Positions 19,063 through 27,311 of a DNA stretch of 64,000 bases are shown piece by piece. This stretch comes from an uncultured Flavobacteriales bacterium (GTDB lineage: Bacteria > Bacteroidota > Bacteroidia > Flavobacteriales > Crocinitomicaceae), in contig CAMLHZ010000004.1 in the NCBI GenBank assembly GCA_946480085.1, positions 62,001 through 126,000 on the forward strand. The letters are read 5' to 3'. Position numbers and translations under genes: made by a program. Below the pieces are notes generated by a model. The model was not told the origin of the DNA and did not search any database. It worked only from the letters and a program-made list of their open reading frames with translations. Each line of letters starts with the position of its first letter. The first letter of the stretch is position 1.

Positions 19063-19335
19063 ATGAAAAAATTAGTACTCATTGTTGGTCTTGTTCTAGT
19101 TGCAGCTAGCTGTCAGAAAGAACAAATCGTACCTAGAACTTCTGGGAACGGTACTAGCAACACGAGTACAATTATGGCTTGTCCTACAAACGAAGATGAC
19201 ACGCAGCATCCAACAGCAGGAACGATTAGTTCTTCCGGTGGAACTACAGTTAATGGTGATACAAACGCAGGAACACTTGATGATGATGGCGAAATCACGG
19301 ATCCAATGAGAAAGAAAGATAAAAAAGGAAACTAA
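19063..19335 (+). CDS. Small hypothetical lipoprotein
   Basis: About 90 residues with a lipoprotein signal peptide (MKKLVLIVGLVLVAASCQKE; lipid Cys17). The mature part is low-complexity, rich in Thr, Gly, Ser and Asp, and ends in a lysine-rich tail (MRKKDKKGN). No family is recognised. The frame extends to a TTG at 19033, but this would put a hydrophilic stretch before the signal peptide and lies against the promoter. The gene has its own promoter and a strong terminator although it directly follows the LytTR kinase gene. Confidence 0.8.
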   Translation: MKKLVLIVGLVLVAASCQKEQIVPRTSGNGTSNTSTIMACPTNEDDTQHPTAGTISSSGGTTVNGDTNAGTLDDDGEITDPMRKKDKKGN

Positions 19336-19353
19336 TTTATCTCCCCAATATTA

Positions 19354-19386
19354 AAAAACCTCGACTTTAACATCGAGGTTTTTTTA
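19354..19386. terminator. Bidirectional terminator between lipoprotein gene and thiL
   Basis: AAAAACCTCGA at 19354-19364 pairs with TCGAGGTTTTT at 19373-19383; T-runs follow on both strands. It serves the two converging genes. Confidence 0.92.
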
Positions 19387-19403
19387 TGTCCAATAAGTTG
19401 GTT

Positions 19404-20438
19404 TTAAAAATGCTGCCAACCTTGCGCTTTCAATTCAACCAGTGAATTATTGCTATCCACTAAATAGTTTCCTTCAGATTCATCCGTAACATATCCAATA
19501 ATCGTCATATGTGGATTTCCTTTGATCTTATCAAAATCAGATTGAGCAACTGTAAACAACAACTCATAATCTTCACCCCCATTTAACGCACACGTTACAG
19601 GATCCAAATTGAAATCAATAGCAGTTGTTGATGTTAATGAATCAATCGGAATTTTAGCGTTGTAAACTCTAACCCCAACTTTTGACTGGCGGGAAATATG
19701 AAGCAGCTCAGAAGCCAAACCATCAGAAACATCAATCATTGAAGTGGGAACTACTCCTAATTCGGCTAAAAAGCCATGAACATCTTTTCTTGCTTCAGGC
19801 TTCAACTGACGCTGAACAATATAGTCCTTTCCTTCCAGATCCGGTTGAATGTTCGGATTCGCTTCAAAAACCGTTTTCTCACGCTCAAGAACCTGCAATC
19901 CCATGTAAGCGCCACCCAAATCACCAGTCACAACAATCAGATCATTAACCTGTGCTCCGTTTCTGTAAGCTATTTTCGACTTAGCCACACTACCGATTGC
20001 CGTAATTGAAATGGCCAATCCGGAAAGCGAACTGGATGTATCACCTCCAATCAAATCAACATTGTAATTTTCACACGCCAATTCAATTCCAGCATATAAC
20101 TCATGCAGTGCTTCAACCGGAAAACGATTAGACACAGCTATAGAAACTGTAATCTGTTCAGCCGTTCCATTCATTGCAACAATATCTGAAACATTAACGG
20201 CAACAGCTTTGTAACCCAAGTGTTTCAGAGGCATGTACATCAAATTGAAATGAATTCCTTCAATCAATAAATCTGTTGAAACCAGTGTAAATGTGTCTTC
20301 ATTACGTTCCAATACAGCTGCATCATCACCAATCCCGTAAACACTTGATTCATTTTTTAATTCGAAATTAGAAGTCAAGCTTTCTATAAGTCCGAATTCG
20401 CCCAAACTGTCTAATTCAGTTCGTTTTTGATTTGTCAT
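19404..20438 (-). CDS. thiL: Thiamine-monophosphate kinase
   Basis: The protein of about 344 residues belongs to the PurM/ThiL fold and phosphorylates thiamine monophosphate to the active pyrophosphate. Seen motifs are GIGDDAAV at 35-42, STDLLIEGIHF at 54-64, the LIGGDTSSS metal-binding loop at 129-137, and DVSDGLASEL in the C-terminal half. Length fits the family. The frame reaches back to a TTG at 20465, but a TAACTTTG box lies at 20453-20460, so the ATG at 20438 is preferred. It stands apart from other thiamine genes in this window and is divergent from the sigma factor gene. Confidence 0.92.
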   Translation of the reverse strand: MTNQKRTELDSLGEFGLIESLTSNFELKNESSVYGIGDDAAVLERNEDTFTLVSTDLLIEGIHFNLMYMPLKHLGYKAVAVNVSDIVAMNGTAEQITVSIAVSNRFPVEALHELYAGIELACENYNVDLIGGDTSSSLSGLAISITAIGSVAKSKIAYRNGAQVNDLIVVTGDLGGAYMGLQVLEREKTVFEANPNIQPDLEGKDYIVQRQLKPEARKDVHGFLAELGVVPTSMIDVSDGLASELLHISRQSKVGVRVYNAKIPIDSLTSTTAIDFNLDPVTCALNGGEDYELLFTVAQSDFDKIKGNPHMTIIGYVTDESEGNYLVDSNNSLVELKAQGWQHF

Positions 20439-20452
20439 CCTAAGATTTTTTA

Positions 20453-20480
20453 CAAAGTTAACCAAGAAAAACGTGTCAAA
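20453..20480 (-). promoter_or_regulatory. Candidate thiL promoter
   Basis: On the minus strand TTTG (20480-20477) is followed after 16 bases by TAACTTTG (20460-20453), then the ATG 14 bases later. The -7 box fits well; the spacing is somewhat short. Confidence 0.5.
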
Positions 20481-20515
20481 TGAATATAGAATTGATAATT
20501 AAACCCGAAAATCAT

Positions 20516-20523
20516 TAACTTCG
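20516..20523 (+). promoter_or_regulatory. Candidate -7 box of the ECF sigma operon (TAACTTCG)
   Basis: TAACTTCG differs from TAnnTTTG at one position and ends five bases before the TTG start at 20529. The same variant box lies before the Kazal lipoprotein gene (minus strand, near 48900). It could be a general promoter or one read by the ECF factor itself; neither is shown. Confidence 0.3.
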
Positions 20524-20528
20524 TACAG

Positions 20529-21083
20529 TTGGATTCACTTAACACCATAGAAATTGATGCACTTGTTGAACAAGTGAAATCAGGTAATGTAAACGCCTTT
20601 TCTGAGGTTTACGACCGCTACTCAGGCGCACTTAACGGTGTTGTGATGCGTTTAATTGGTGAACAGGAAATCGCCAATGATGTTCTTCAGGATAGCTTCG
20701 TGAAAATCTGGAAAAACATTGAGAGTTACGACAAAACAAAAGGTAGTTTTTATACGTGGATGCTCAATATTGCACGTAATACATCCATTGATTTCCTCAG
20801 AAAAACAAAAAAAGAATTAAAGAGCGAAATCCAAGATTGGGATGTGAGCGTAGGTATTCAAAATGCTGTTGTGCAAAACACCAACACAATAGGATTAACA
20901 AAATTAGTAGAGAATCTAGTGCCCGAACAACAGGTTATAATTGATTACCTCTATTTCAAAGGTTATACTCAACAAGAGGTTTCTGATGAATTAGAGCTTC
21001 CATTAGGAACTGTTAAAACACGTACAAGATTAGCTATGAGAGAACTAAGAAAATACTTTACAATATTTGCGTTTTGGATGTAA
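20529..21083 (+). CDS. ECF-family RNA polymerase sigma factor
   Basis: 184 residues with sigma region 2 at about 20-92 (FSEVYDRYSGALNG, ANDVLQDSFVKIWKN, GSFYTWMLNIARNTSIDFLRK) and region 4 at about 130-180 (YLYFKGYTQQEVSDELELPLGTVKTRTRLAMREL). It has no region 1.1 or 3, so it is of the extracytoplasmic-function type. The best start is TTG at 20529; no ATG occurs near enough to preserve region 2. Its last ten bases overlap the start of the anti-sigma gene, which points to translational coupling and a sigma/anti-sigma pair. Confidence 0.92.
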   Translation: MDSLNTIEIDALVEQVKSGNVNAFSEVYDRYSGALNGVVMRLIGEQEIANDVLQDSFVKIWKNIESYDKTKGSFYTWMLNIARNTSIDFLRKTKKELKSEIQDWDVSVGIQNAVVQNTNTIGLTKLVENLVPEQQVIIDYLYFKGYTQQEVSDELELPLGTVKTRTRLAMRELRKYFTIFAFWM

Positions 21084-21886
21084 GAGAATACATAGAGTCT
21101 GGAATCATTGAAGCAGTAGTGCTTGGATTCGCAAATGAGCAAGAAATTACTCAGTTACAGTCCTATGCTTCAAAATATCCTGAAATTTTAGCTGAATGGA
21201 AAGCTGTTACCGATGCTTTCGAATCAGAAGCAACAAAACATGCAGTTGCAGCTCCGGCAGAAGTTAAAGATAGAATTCTTAACGCTATTTCTGCAGATTT
21301 GAGAAAGGAAGAAGCACCTATTATTTCTTTACCAACTGAGAAGACAAGCAATCCATGGAAATGGTTAGCTGCCGCATCCATTGTATTGGCAATCGGATCA
21401 ACATCACTTTGGTATGCAAACTACAGCAAACTTCAAGAAATGAATTCTTCGTTGGCTGCAAAGGATGCTGAAATAGAAAAAATGGATCAACGCGTTACTG
21501 CACTTAGCGTTGAGCAAGAAAAAACAGCTGAGATGAAGAAAGTTCTTGCTCAGTTGGATACCAAGAAGATTGAAATGAAAGGAACTGCAATGGAACCTTC
21601 TGCCAATGTTCAAATTATGTGGAACGAAACCAATAAAATGGCAATGATGAAAAGCGTTGCTATTGAGGAAATTCCATACGAAATGCAATTCCAGCTTTGG
21701 GCCATTGCTGATGGGAAACCAGTAAGTCTTGGTGTTTTTGATCCTTCCGACTTACAGAACATGACCGATCCATTTGCTGTAGATGCAAAAAACATTTCTG
21801 CTTTCGCAATTACTATTGAGAAACGCGGTGGAAGCCAGGCTCCAACAATGGAGAAAATGGTTGTAATGGGAGCAATAAGCGTGTAA
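21074..21886 (+). CDS. Anti-sigma factor, RskA/anti-sigma-K type
   Basis: 270 residues. The N-terminal cytoplasmic part (1-95, VREYIESGIIEAVVLGFANEQE) resembles the sigma-binding region of RskA-like proteins. A single membrane helix lies at about 97-115 (WLAAASIVLAIGSTSLWYA), followed by a coiled coil (118-165). The RskA C-terminal domain (MWNETNKMAMM, FQLWAIADGKPVSLGVFD, FAITIEKRGGSQAPTMEKMV) should face the periplasm. It should hold the ECF factor at the membrane until a signal releases it. Start is a TTG inside the sigma gene; it is the only start that keeps the VREYIESG motif. Confidence 0.88.
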   Translation: MDVREYIESGIIEAVVLGFANEQEITQLQSYASKYPEILAEWKAVTDAFESEATKHAVAAPAEVKDRILNAISADLRKEEAPIISLPTEKTSNPWKWLAAASIVLAIGSTSLWYANYSKLQEMNSSLAAKDAEIEKMDQRVTALSVEQEKTAEMKKVLAQLDTKKIEMKGTAMEPSANVQIMWNETNKMAMMKSVAIEEIPYEMQFQLWAIADGKPVSLGVFDPSDLQNMTDPFAVDAKNISAFAITIEKRGGSQAPTMEKMVVMGAISV

Positions 21887-21902
21887 AGCAACTTGCTTTT
21901 AC

Positions 21903-21910
21903 TACTTTTG
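21903..21910 (+). promoter_or_regulatory. Candidate -7 box (TACTTTTG) of the LD-carboxypeptidase gene
   Basis: TACTTTTG fits TAnnTTTG and ends five bases before the ATG at 21916, suggesting a very short leader. No -33 element is evident. Confidence 0.35.
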
Positions 21911-21915
21911 TTCAC

Positions 21916-22830
21916 ATGTCTGATCTTATCAAAATAATTTCTCCAAACACTCTGAAAACGGGCGATACAATTGCCCTGATTTCTCCGGCAAAAGCAATTG
22001 AAGCTGAATTGGTTGAAAACGCTAAGTCCTTTTTTGAAGCTAAAGGATATAACGTTCTTGTTGGTGAACATGCAAAGGGACAATTCAACTACTTTTCAGG
22101 AACGGAAGAAGAGCGTTTGAGCGATCTGCAATGGGCCATTGATCATCCGGATGTGAAGGCAATCATTTGCAACCGAGGTGGATATGGAGCAATTCATTTG
22201 ATGCAAAAAGCCAATTTCGCAAATCTTCTCAGAGAACCGCGCTGGATCGCAGGTTTTTCAGACATTACCAATTTTCACTGTTTAGCATACCAACTTGGAA
22301 TTGAAAGTATTCACTCAACTATGCCCCTGAATTTTGGTCAGAATACAGAAGAATCTCTGGAGACTTTACTTTCAACAATCAGCCATGCAAACACAAGTTT
22401 CAACTGGAAAAGTTCTGAATACAATTCAGAGGGAAGTTGCGAGCAAGTTGTTGTAGGTGGAAATTTAGCCATCCTTTATTCACTTTTGGGAACAAAATAT
22501 TTCCCGAATATGGAAAATGCCATTTTGTTTATTGAAGATATCGGTGAACAGGCTTACGCTCTTGACCGAATGCTTTATTCATTTGAATTAGCCGGCGTTT
22601 GGAATAAAATTGACGGCTTGATCGTTGGTGGGATGACCGATATTTCTGAAACAGCCACTCCAACCAACCTGAAGTACCAGGAAACCATTAACAAATTTCT
22701 GAAGTACAGAAAAATTCCAGTCGCTTTCGATGCTCCAATTGGTCATCAAAATGATAACAGAGCCGTAATTGTTGGAAGAAGAGGGAGTTTAATTGTTGAA
22801 AAAGAAAAAGTTAGCTTCTCACAATTATAA
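21916..22830 (+). CDS. ldcA: Muramoyltetrapeptide LD-carboxypeptidase (peptidase S66)
   Basis: 304 residues with the whole S66 catalytic set: Ser115 in the nucleophile elbow GFSDIT, Glu207 in FIEDIGEQ and His277 in PIGHQND. The N-terminal KTGDTIALISPA and the NRGGYGAIHLM segment at 86-96 are also typical. Family members release the terminal D-alanine from tetrapeptides during peptidoglycan recycling. There is no signal peptide, in line with a cytoplasmic recycling enzyme. It follows the anti-sigma gene by 29 bases but has its own candidate promoter box. Confidence 0.93.
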   Translation: MSDLIKIISPNTLKTGDTIALISPAKAIEAELVENAKSFFEAKGYNVLVGEHAKGQFNYFSGTEEERLSDLQWAIDHPDVKAIICNRGGYGAIHLMQKANFANLLREPRWIAGFSDITNFHCLAYQLGIESIHSTMPLNFGQNTEESLETLLSTISHANTSFNWKSSEYNSEGSCEQVVVGGNLAILYSLLGTKYFPNMENAILFIEDIGEQAYALDRMLYSFELAGVWNKIDGLIVGGMTDISETATPTNLKYQETINKFLKYRKIPVAFDAPIGHQNDNRAVIVGRRGSLIVEKEKVSFSQL

Positions 22831-22893
22831 GGACCTTGTTTTAACTTTGTCTTTGGTATTGTTTTTGACTAAGCGTTCGAACATTTTATATCT

Positions 22894-23571
22894 ATGAAAC
22901 TTACTCGTTTTTTTGGAATTCTTTCTTTCCTTGCAATTGCTCTTATTTTTACTTCTTGTGTCGACATTTTCGATGAGATTATCATCCATAATGACGGAAG
23001 TGGAACGTTTAAGTATACCATTAACCTGAGTTCAAACAAAGTGAAAGTGAATTCTATTTTGGCGCTGGATAGTGTTAACGGAAAACGTGTTCCGAAACTT
23101 CCTGAAATCAAAGAGAAAATTGCGCTTTACAAGCAAAAACTGGAAGAAAAAGAAGGAATTAGCAATGTAAAGGTGGACGCCAATTACGACGATTTCGTTT
23201 TCAAATTCAGTTGTGATTTTGAATCAGTTGATAAACTACAGGAAGCGATAAAAGAGATCATTAAGGAAGAAAGTAAGGACAAAAACAATCCAGCACTGGA
23301 TGATAAATGGCTTTCATGGGATGGAAAACAACTCATTCGTTCTGTGCCGGATATCCAAGCACCAATTGAAAAATTAAGCGGTGAAGATCAGGAAGGACTG
23401 AAGGCTGGTAAATACATTGCTGTAACCCGTTTTGATTCTGAAGTCATTAAGGTAGACAATGCTCAGGCACAAATTTCACCAAGTAAAACTGCAGTGATGA
23501 TCAAATCCACGCCATACGCCGTTTCTACCAATCCAGGACTTCTGAAGAACACGATCATCGTTGGGAATTAA
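22894..23571 (+). CDS. Hypothetical lipoprotein
   Basis: 225 residues with a lipoprotein signal peptide (FFGILSFLAIALIFTSC; lipid Cys22). The mature protein has an N-terminal beta segment (IIIHNDGSGTFKYTINLSS), a lysine/glutamate-rich helical middle (KLPEIKEKIALYKQKLEEKEG) and a C-terminal beta part. Similar lipoproteins with the NDGSGTF start are common in Flavobacteriales, but I know of no function. A TAACTTTG box at 22842-22849 could be its promoter. Confidence 0.8.
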   Translation: MKLTRFFGILSFLAIALIFTSCVDIFDEIIIHNDGSGTFKYTINLSSNKVKVNSILALDSVNGKRVPKLPEIKEKIALYKQKLEEKEGISNVKVDANYDDFVFKFSCDFESVDKLQEAIKEIIKEESKDKNNPALDDKWLSWDGKQLIRSVPDIQAPIEKLSGEDQEGLKAGKYIAVTRFDSEVIKVDNAQAQISPSKTAVMIKSTPYAVSTNPGLLKNTIIVGN

Positions 23572-23611
23572 CATACTCCGATGAACATTTGATATTCTCT
23601 TGGAATCTTTT

Positions 23612-23635
23612 GGGCATCGAGCGTAGTCGAGATGC
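23612..23635. repeat. Short dispersed repeat (CATCGAGCGTAGTCGAGATGC)
   Basis: The core CATCGAGCGTAGTCGAGATG is itself a near-palindrome with CATC...GATG ends. The word resembles the reverse complement of the CTTCGACTACGCTC-type repeat seen at 15077, 38458 and 43105. It lies in the 164-base gap before the 23736 gene. Confidence 0.4.
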
Positions 23636-23735
23636 AAAAAAAGCACAAGTTATTAACTAAATACCTGTTCATAGAGGTTTTCACCCACACAATTCCGAAA
23701 ATAGGTTTTACATTCGTACTATTAACTGTTTAGCT

Positions 23736-25601
23736 ATGTTTAAACGCTATTTCTTGTTGTTGACAGCAGCAACATGCTCATCCGTATTTGCGCAGAATAC
23801 AGAAGATATAATTCCGAGTGAATCTGTAACGGTTTTCACGTTAAACAATATCCAGATTCTTCAGAAAGTATCTATGGATGAACTGGTTTCGTATGAATTC
23901 ATGACTGAACTTCAATCGGAATTGTTTGACGGCTCAACATCAGGAAAAACGCTGAAAGAATCCGGAATCGATTTCAACCAAAAGATGAACATCTTCTACG
24001 GTAAAAATGATCAGTTTGAGATTTCAGGTTTTACTTTCGGGATCAGCGATCGCGATAAACTTTTTACCGTTTTCGACGATTTCGATCAAATGGAAAGTAT
24101 CGTTCAGGGAACGGAATACTACAACAACTACTTCAATCACTTAATGATCCGTGGAAATCTGGCAATTTTAATCCGTGTAGATTCAGATCAGGAATATTTG
24201 ACGGAACTGGCAGATTCCATTTGGACTTCAAGAGGTTACGAACTACCATGGAGCGATCCTTATTCTGACTATTACGAAGAAGAAATTTACGAAGGAAACG
24301 ACGAAATCAATCTAGACGAACAAGAAGAGTTTGAGGAAATTACCGATGAACCTATGACAGATGAAGGTTCAGAAGATGACATTTTCAACAACTATTTTGA
24401 AATGCGCGACAGCCTGGAAAATGAGCTGTCAGAGCAGCATTTGTTCGACATTATGTACGACGTATTTGTTACAGGAAACAACCTGAAAGCTACCGATTCC
24501 CGTTTAGCTGAACAGCTTACACATCAGTCTGACGCCGTATTTTTCCTCGACAATAGCAGAAACCTCAAAGCCGCAAGCAGTTTGTGGTATTTCCAAACCA
24601 TGTTTCCGGAATTGTACAATGATTTGAATGAGCTTTACAAAGGAAACGTAATGCTAGGTGACGTTTTTCTAAAAGATCAAACCGTAGAAATTGTCCTCAA
24701 TGCAAACTATGGAGAAGCCTTAGGAAAGATATACAGCGAATTGAACAATTCTAAGTTCGACAAAAACGTTTTGAAGTACATTCCAAATGGAAACTCAGGT
24801 TTCTTTACCTACAATATTGATTTAAAGAAAGGGTACGAAACAGCTTACGACATCATTATTCCAATTCTTCGTGAAGAGCGAAATCCGCGTGTTTCTGCCA
24901 ATGTTTTGATGATGGAATTGGTCAACGAATTTGTGAATACCGACGAAGTTTTCAAAACGTACAAAGGAAGTATGTTCGGAACATTCAATGGAATCAAACG
25001 TGTGAAAACAACCAAAATCGAATTTTCGTACGACGAGGAAACCTTTGAATACCAGGAACAGGAAGTAGAATCAGAAGAAGACATGCCAGTATTTACGCTT
25101 GGTTTTTCAACTTCTCGCGGTGATATTCCTGAAAAAGTACTGAAACACCTGGCACATTTAACTTCACAGTTTCAGGACATGGGAGACTATTGGATCTACA
25201 AAGATGCTATTCTGAATTCTGTTCCACTCTACATGATCAACAAGAATGGATTGTTCATCTTCACAAACGATGAAGATCTGGCAAAAAATCACTCAGATGG
25301 TTATGGGAAAGATGCCATTTCGGCGAAAACAGCAAAACTGGCTAAGAAAAGCGGGTCTATTTACGGTTACCTGAATTTGGAGACATTGATAAACGAACTT
25401 CCACGTGATATGTTTACCGATGAGCGATTTGAATTGATCGAATCTCTAAGAGGTAAAACGGGGGAAATTATTGCAACTTCTTCCAAAACAACACAAGAGA
25501 AAACAACATACAATATTACTTACGAGTTCATTGGAAATGAAAACGCAGGCAAATATTTGCTTGATTTACTGAATACAGCTTACATCATCTCTAAACAATA
25601 G
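23736..25601 (+). CDS. Exported DUF4836-like protein
   Basis: 621 residues with a signal peptide (FKRYFLLLTAATCSSVFAQ). The N-terminal part (VTVFTLNNIQILQKVSMDELVSYEF, ESGIDFNQKMNIFYG, GFTFGISDRDKLFTVF) resembles DUF4836 proteins of Bacteroidota. An acidic insert (YEEEIYEGNDEINLDEQEEFEEITDE) sits at about 185-215. The C-terminal half has a second round of similar units (LYMINKNGLFIFTNDEDLAK). Periplasmic or outer-membrane location is inferred; no function is known. The next gene follows three bases later and appears to share the N-terminal fold. Confidence 0.75.
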   Translation: MFKRYFLLLTAATCSSVFAQNTEDIIPSESVTVFTLNNIQILQKVSMDELVSYEFMTELQSELFDGSTSGKTLKESGIDFNQKMNIFYGKNDQFEISGFTFGISDRDKLFTVFDDFDQMESIVQGTEYYNNYFNHLMIRGNLAILIRVDSDQEYLTELADSIWTSRGYELPWSDPYSDYYEEEIYEGNDEINLDEQEEFEEITDEPMTDEGSEDDIFNNYFEMRDSLENELSEQHLFDIMYDVFVTGNNLKATDSRLAEQLTHQSDAVFFLDNSRNLKAASSLWYFQTMFPELYNDLNELYKGNVMLGDVFLKDQTVEIVLNANYGEALGKIYSELNNSKFDKNVLKYIPNGNSGFFTYNIDLKKGYETAYDIIIPILREERNPRVSANVLMMELVNEFVNTDEVFKTYKGSMFGTFNGIKRVKTTKIEFSYDEETFEYQEQEVESEEDMPVFTLGFSTSRGDIPEKVLKHLAHLTSQFQDMGDYWIYKDAILNSVPLYMINKNGLFIFTNDEDLAKNHSDGYGKDAISAKTAKLAKKSGSIYGYLNLETLINELPRDMFTDERFELIESLRGKTGEIIATSSKTTQEKTTYNITYEFIGNENAGKYLLDLLNTAYIISKQ

Positions 25602-25604
25602 TGA

Positions 25605-26948
25605 ATGCGCGTTGAGAATTTAGGAAATAAGCTTTTTCTAATTACTCTGCTTTGTGCGGGGCTGGGATTGTTTTTGTACATCCGCCCAATGCTATTTGCC
25701 AAAGATCCGCCACCACGTTTGCAAGACCGACTTCCGGAAGCGGAGTTTGTTGGCCGACTTCAAATATTTGATCTGGCTAGAGAAACCAATAGCCTGCTTT
25801 TTAAGCAGCACGTTCCGTTTCGGGAATATATGACTGCTGATTTCCTTTTATCTCAAGCTAAAAACTATGGGATTGATGTACAGGATCCATTGTACTTCTT
25901 TGCAAATGGCGAAGACGAATATGGTGCTTTTGTAATGTTAACAGATAGTTCAAAACTAAGTCCGTGCTTTCAGCGAATTAGTCAGTACATGCAGGTAAAA
26001 GACACGGTGATTCACAAGTCGAAAGTCAAAAAAATTGAAGAATTAGGTCTTTACATTTACTACGATAAACATTACGCGTTTTTCTATAAAGGTCCGGCAT
26101 TGAAACAGCGTTTAGGAAGAGCTATTTATGCTAAATACGGTGAAACCAGCACAACCTGGGAACGCTTCAATCGAATTGATCGCTTTAAGAACGAAACATT
26201 TGTGCTTTATAGCCAGCATGATGCTTTTAAGAAATATGGAATTGATTACGGCATGATGGCATTTACGTGCGATTCATCGAATATAATGCTGAAAACCTAT
26301 TTCCATTCCAACTACGATCTGAAAATCAAACAGAAGCCAAAAGGTTCTGCGTTTGAAATCAGCGGAAATCCGAAAACGGCGATTCATCTTCACCTTGATA
26401 TTACAGAGTTTAGAAAAGATAAAAAACACCCACTTTACAAAACGATTTCAGACTTCGCTAAAAAAGTTAGTTTTCCTACCGACGATTTCCTAACTGCATG
26501 GGATGGTGATCTAAGCTATTTGCAGGGCGGTATTCAGATGATTGAGGAGGAATACATAGAAATGGGTATTGATGAAGAATTCAATGAAGTACAGGTTCGT
26601 AAAACGAAACAAGTACCAGTGAAAGGATTCAGCGCAATGATGTCTGTTAACGAGTATGGCCAGCAGCTGGTAAGTAAACTCTTTGCAAAGGGAATTTTGA
26701 ACAAACAGGGAAACAAGTACAGATTCCTGTTTTCACCACCCGTTCGCATTAATATTCAACCAACTCAATTGAGTGCTTATACCTCTAACGGCTCACCGAA
26801 AATTGCGGAGGAAACAGAGTCATACGTTTTGTTTAACTACAAAGGAACTCCGGTAAAAGTGATTCTGAATCAGTTAACCAAGCGCGACATTTACTCAACG
26901 GTTGAGATTGATGCCGGAAGCTTGATCAATGCCCTAAAAAAACGGTGA
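25605..26948 (+). CDS. Membrane-anchored DUF4836-like protein, partner of the preceding gene
   Basis: 447 residues with an uncleaved N-terminal membrane anchor (LFLITLLCAGLGLFLYI at about 10-26), then a periplasmic domain. Its first part repeats the layout of the neighbour: a beta strand (FVGRLQIFDLA), FREYMTADFLL, then NYGIDVQDPLYFFANGEDEYGAFVMLTDSSKL, matching ESGIDFNQKMNIFYG...DRDKL. It is therefore probably a shorter paralogue. It starts three bases after the upstream stop and ends two bases before the convergent DUF1653 gene. Function unknown. Confidence 0.75.
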   Translation: MRVENLGNKLFLITLLCAGLGLFLYIRPMLFAKDPPPRLQDRLPEAEFVGRLQIFDLARETNSLLFKQHVPFREYMTADFLLSQAKNYGIDVQDPLYFFANGEDEYGAFVMLTDSSKLSPCFQRISQYMQVKDTVIHKSKVKKIEELGLYIYYDKHYAFFYKGPALKQRLGRAIYAKYGETSTTWERFNRIDRFKNETFVLYSQHDAFKKYGIDYGMMAFTCDSSNIMLKTYFHSNYDLKIKQKPKGSAFEISGNPKTAIHLHLDITEFRKDKKHPLYKTISDFAKKVSFPTDDFLTAWDGDLSYLQGGIQMIEEEYIEMGIDEEFNEVQVRKTKQVPVKGFSAMMSVNEYGQQLVSKLFAKGILNKQGNKYRFLFSPPVRINIQPTQLSAYTSNGSPKIAEETESYVLFNYKGTPVKVILNQLTKRDIYSTVEIDAGSLINALKKR

Positions 26949-26950
26949 CC

Positions 26951-27181
26951 TTAATCGCGTAACTCAAAGCGTGGAGTCAAATTTCCACTTTGGTTTTCTA
27001 CCTCATCGAACCACATATCAAGCGGACGAGCATAAACACTTCCAAAAAGTACACTTTTATAGATTACCAATACTTCAGATGTCTCAGAATGTGTTGCCAT
27101 TGAAATAACTTCGTACACACCACCTTTGTAATGATTGTATTGCTTCCCGATTTCCGGGTATTTCACAAAATTCTTTCCCAT
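26951..27181 (-). CDS. DUF1653 domain protein
   Basis: A 76-residue protein made up almost wholly of the DUF1653 domain: YNHYKGGVYEVISMATHSE, LVIYKSV, VYARPLDMWFDEV and the closing PRFELRD. Such proteins are small, cytoplasmic and of unknown function, with a beta fold. It is convergent with the DUF4836-like gene with only two bases between stops. Upstream lies a composite inverted repeat at 27199-27309. Confidence 0.88.
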   Translation of the reverse strand: MGKNFVKYPEIGKQYNHYKGGVYEVISMATHSETSEVLVIYKSVLFGSVYARPLDMWFDEVENQSGNLTPRFELRD

Positions 27182-27198
27182 AATTCTATAATCTCACA

Positions 27199-27309
27199 TG
27201 TCGTTCTCGATACTGCTCCATTCCATGTCACAACTCGAGCTGACAGTGGAAGATACCGTTGTCATTTTGAGTGGCGCTTCCGATAGGAAGGGTTGTATCG
27301 AAAAAGACA
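27199..27309. repeat. Composite inverted repeat, about 110 bp
   Basis: TGTCGTTCTCGATAC at 27199-27213 pairs with GTATCGAAAAAGACA at 27295-27309 (13 of 15 positions). The inner part has TGTCATTTTGAGTGG at 27260-27274. The words TGTCA..TGAGTG and GTATCGAA recur together near 61113-61158, suggesting a dispersed family. It fills the gap between the DUF1653 and aldehyde dehydrogenase genes. Confidence 0.5.
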
Positions 27310-27311
27310 AC

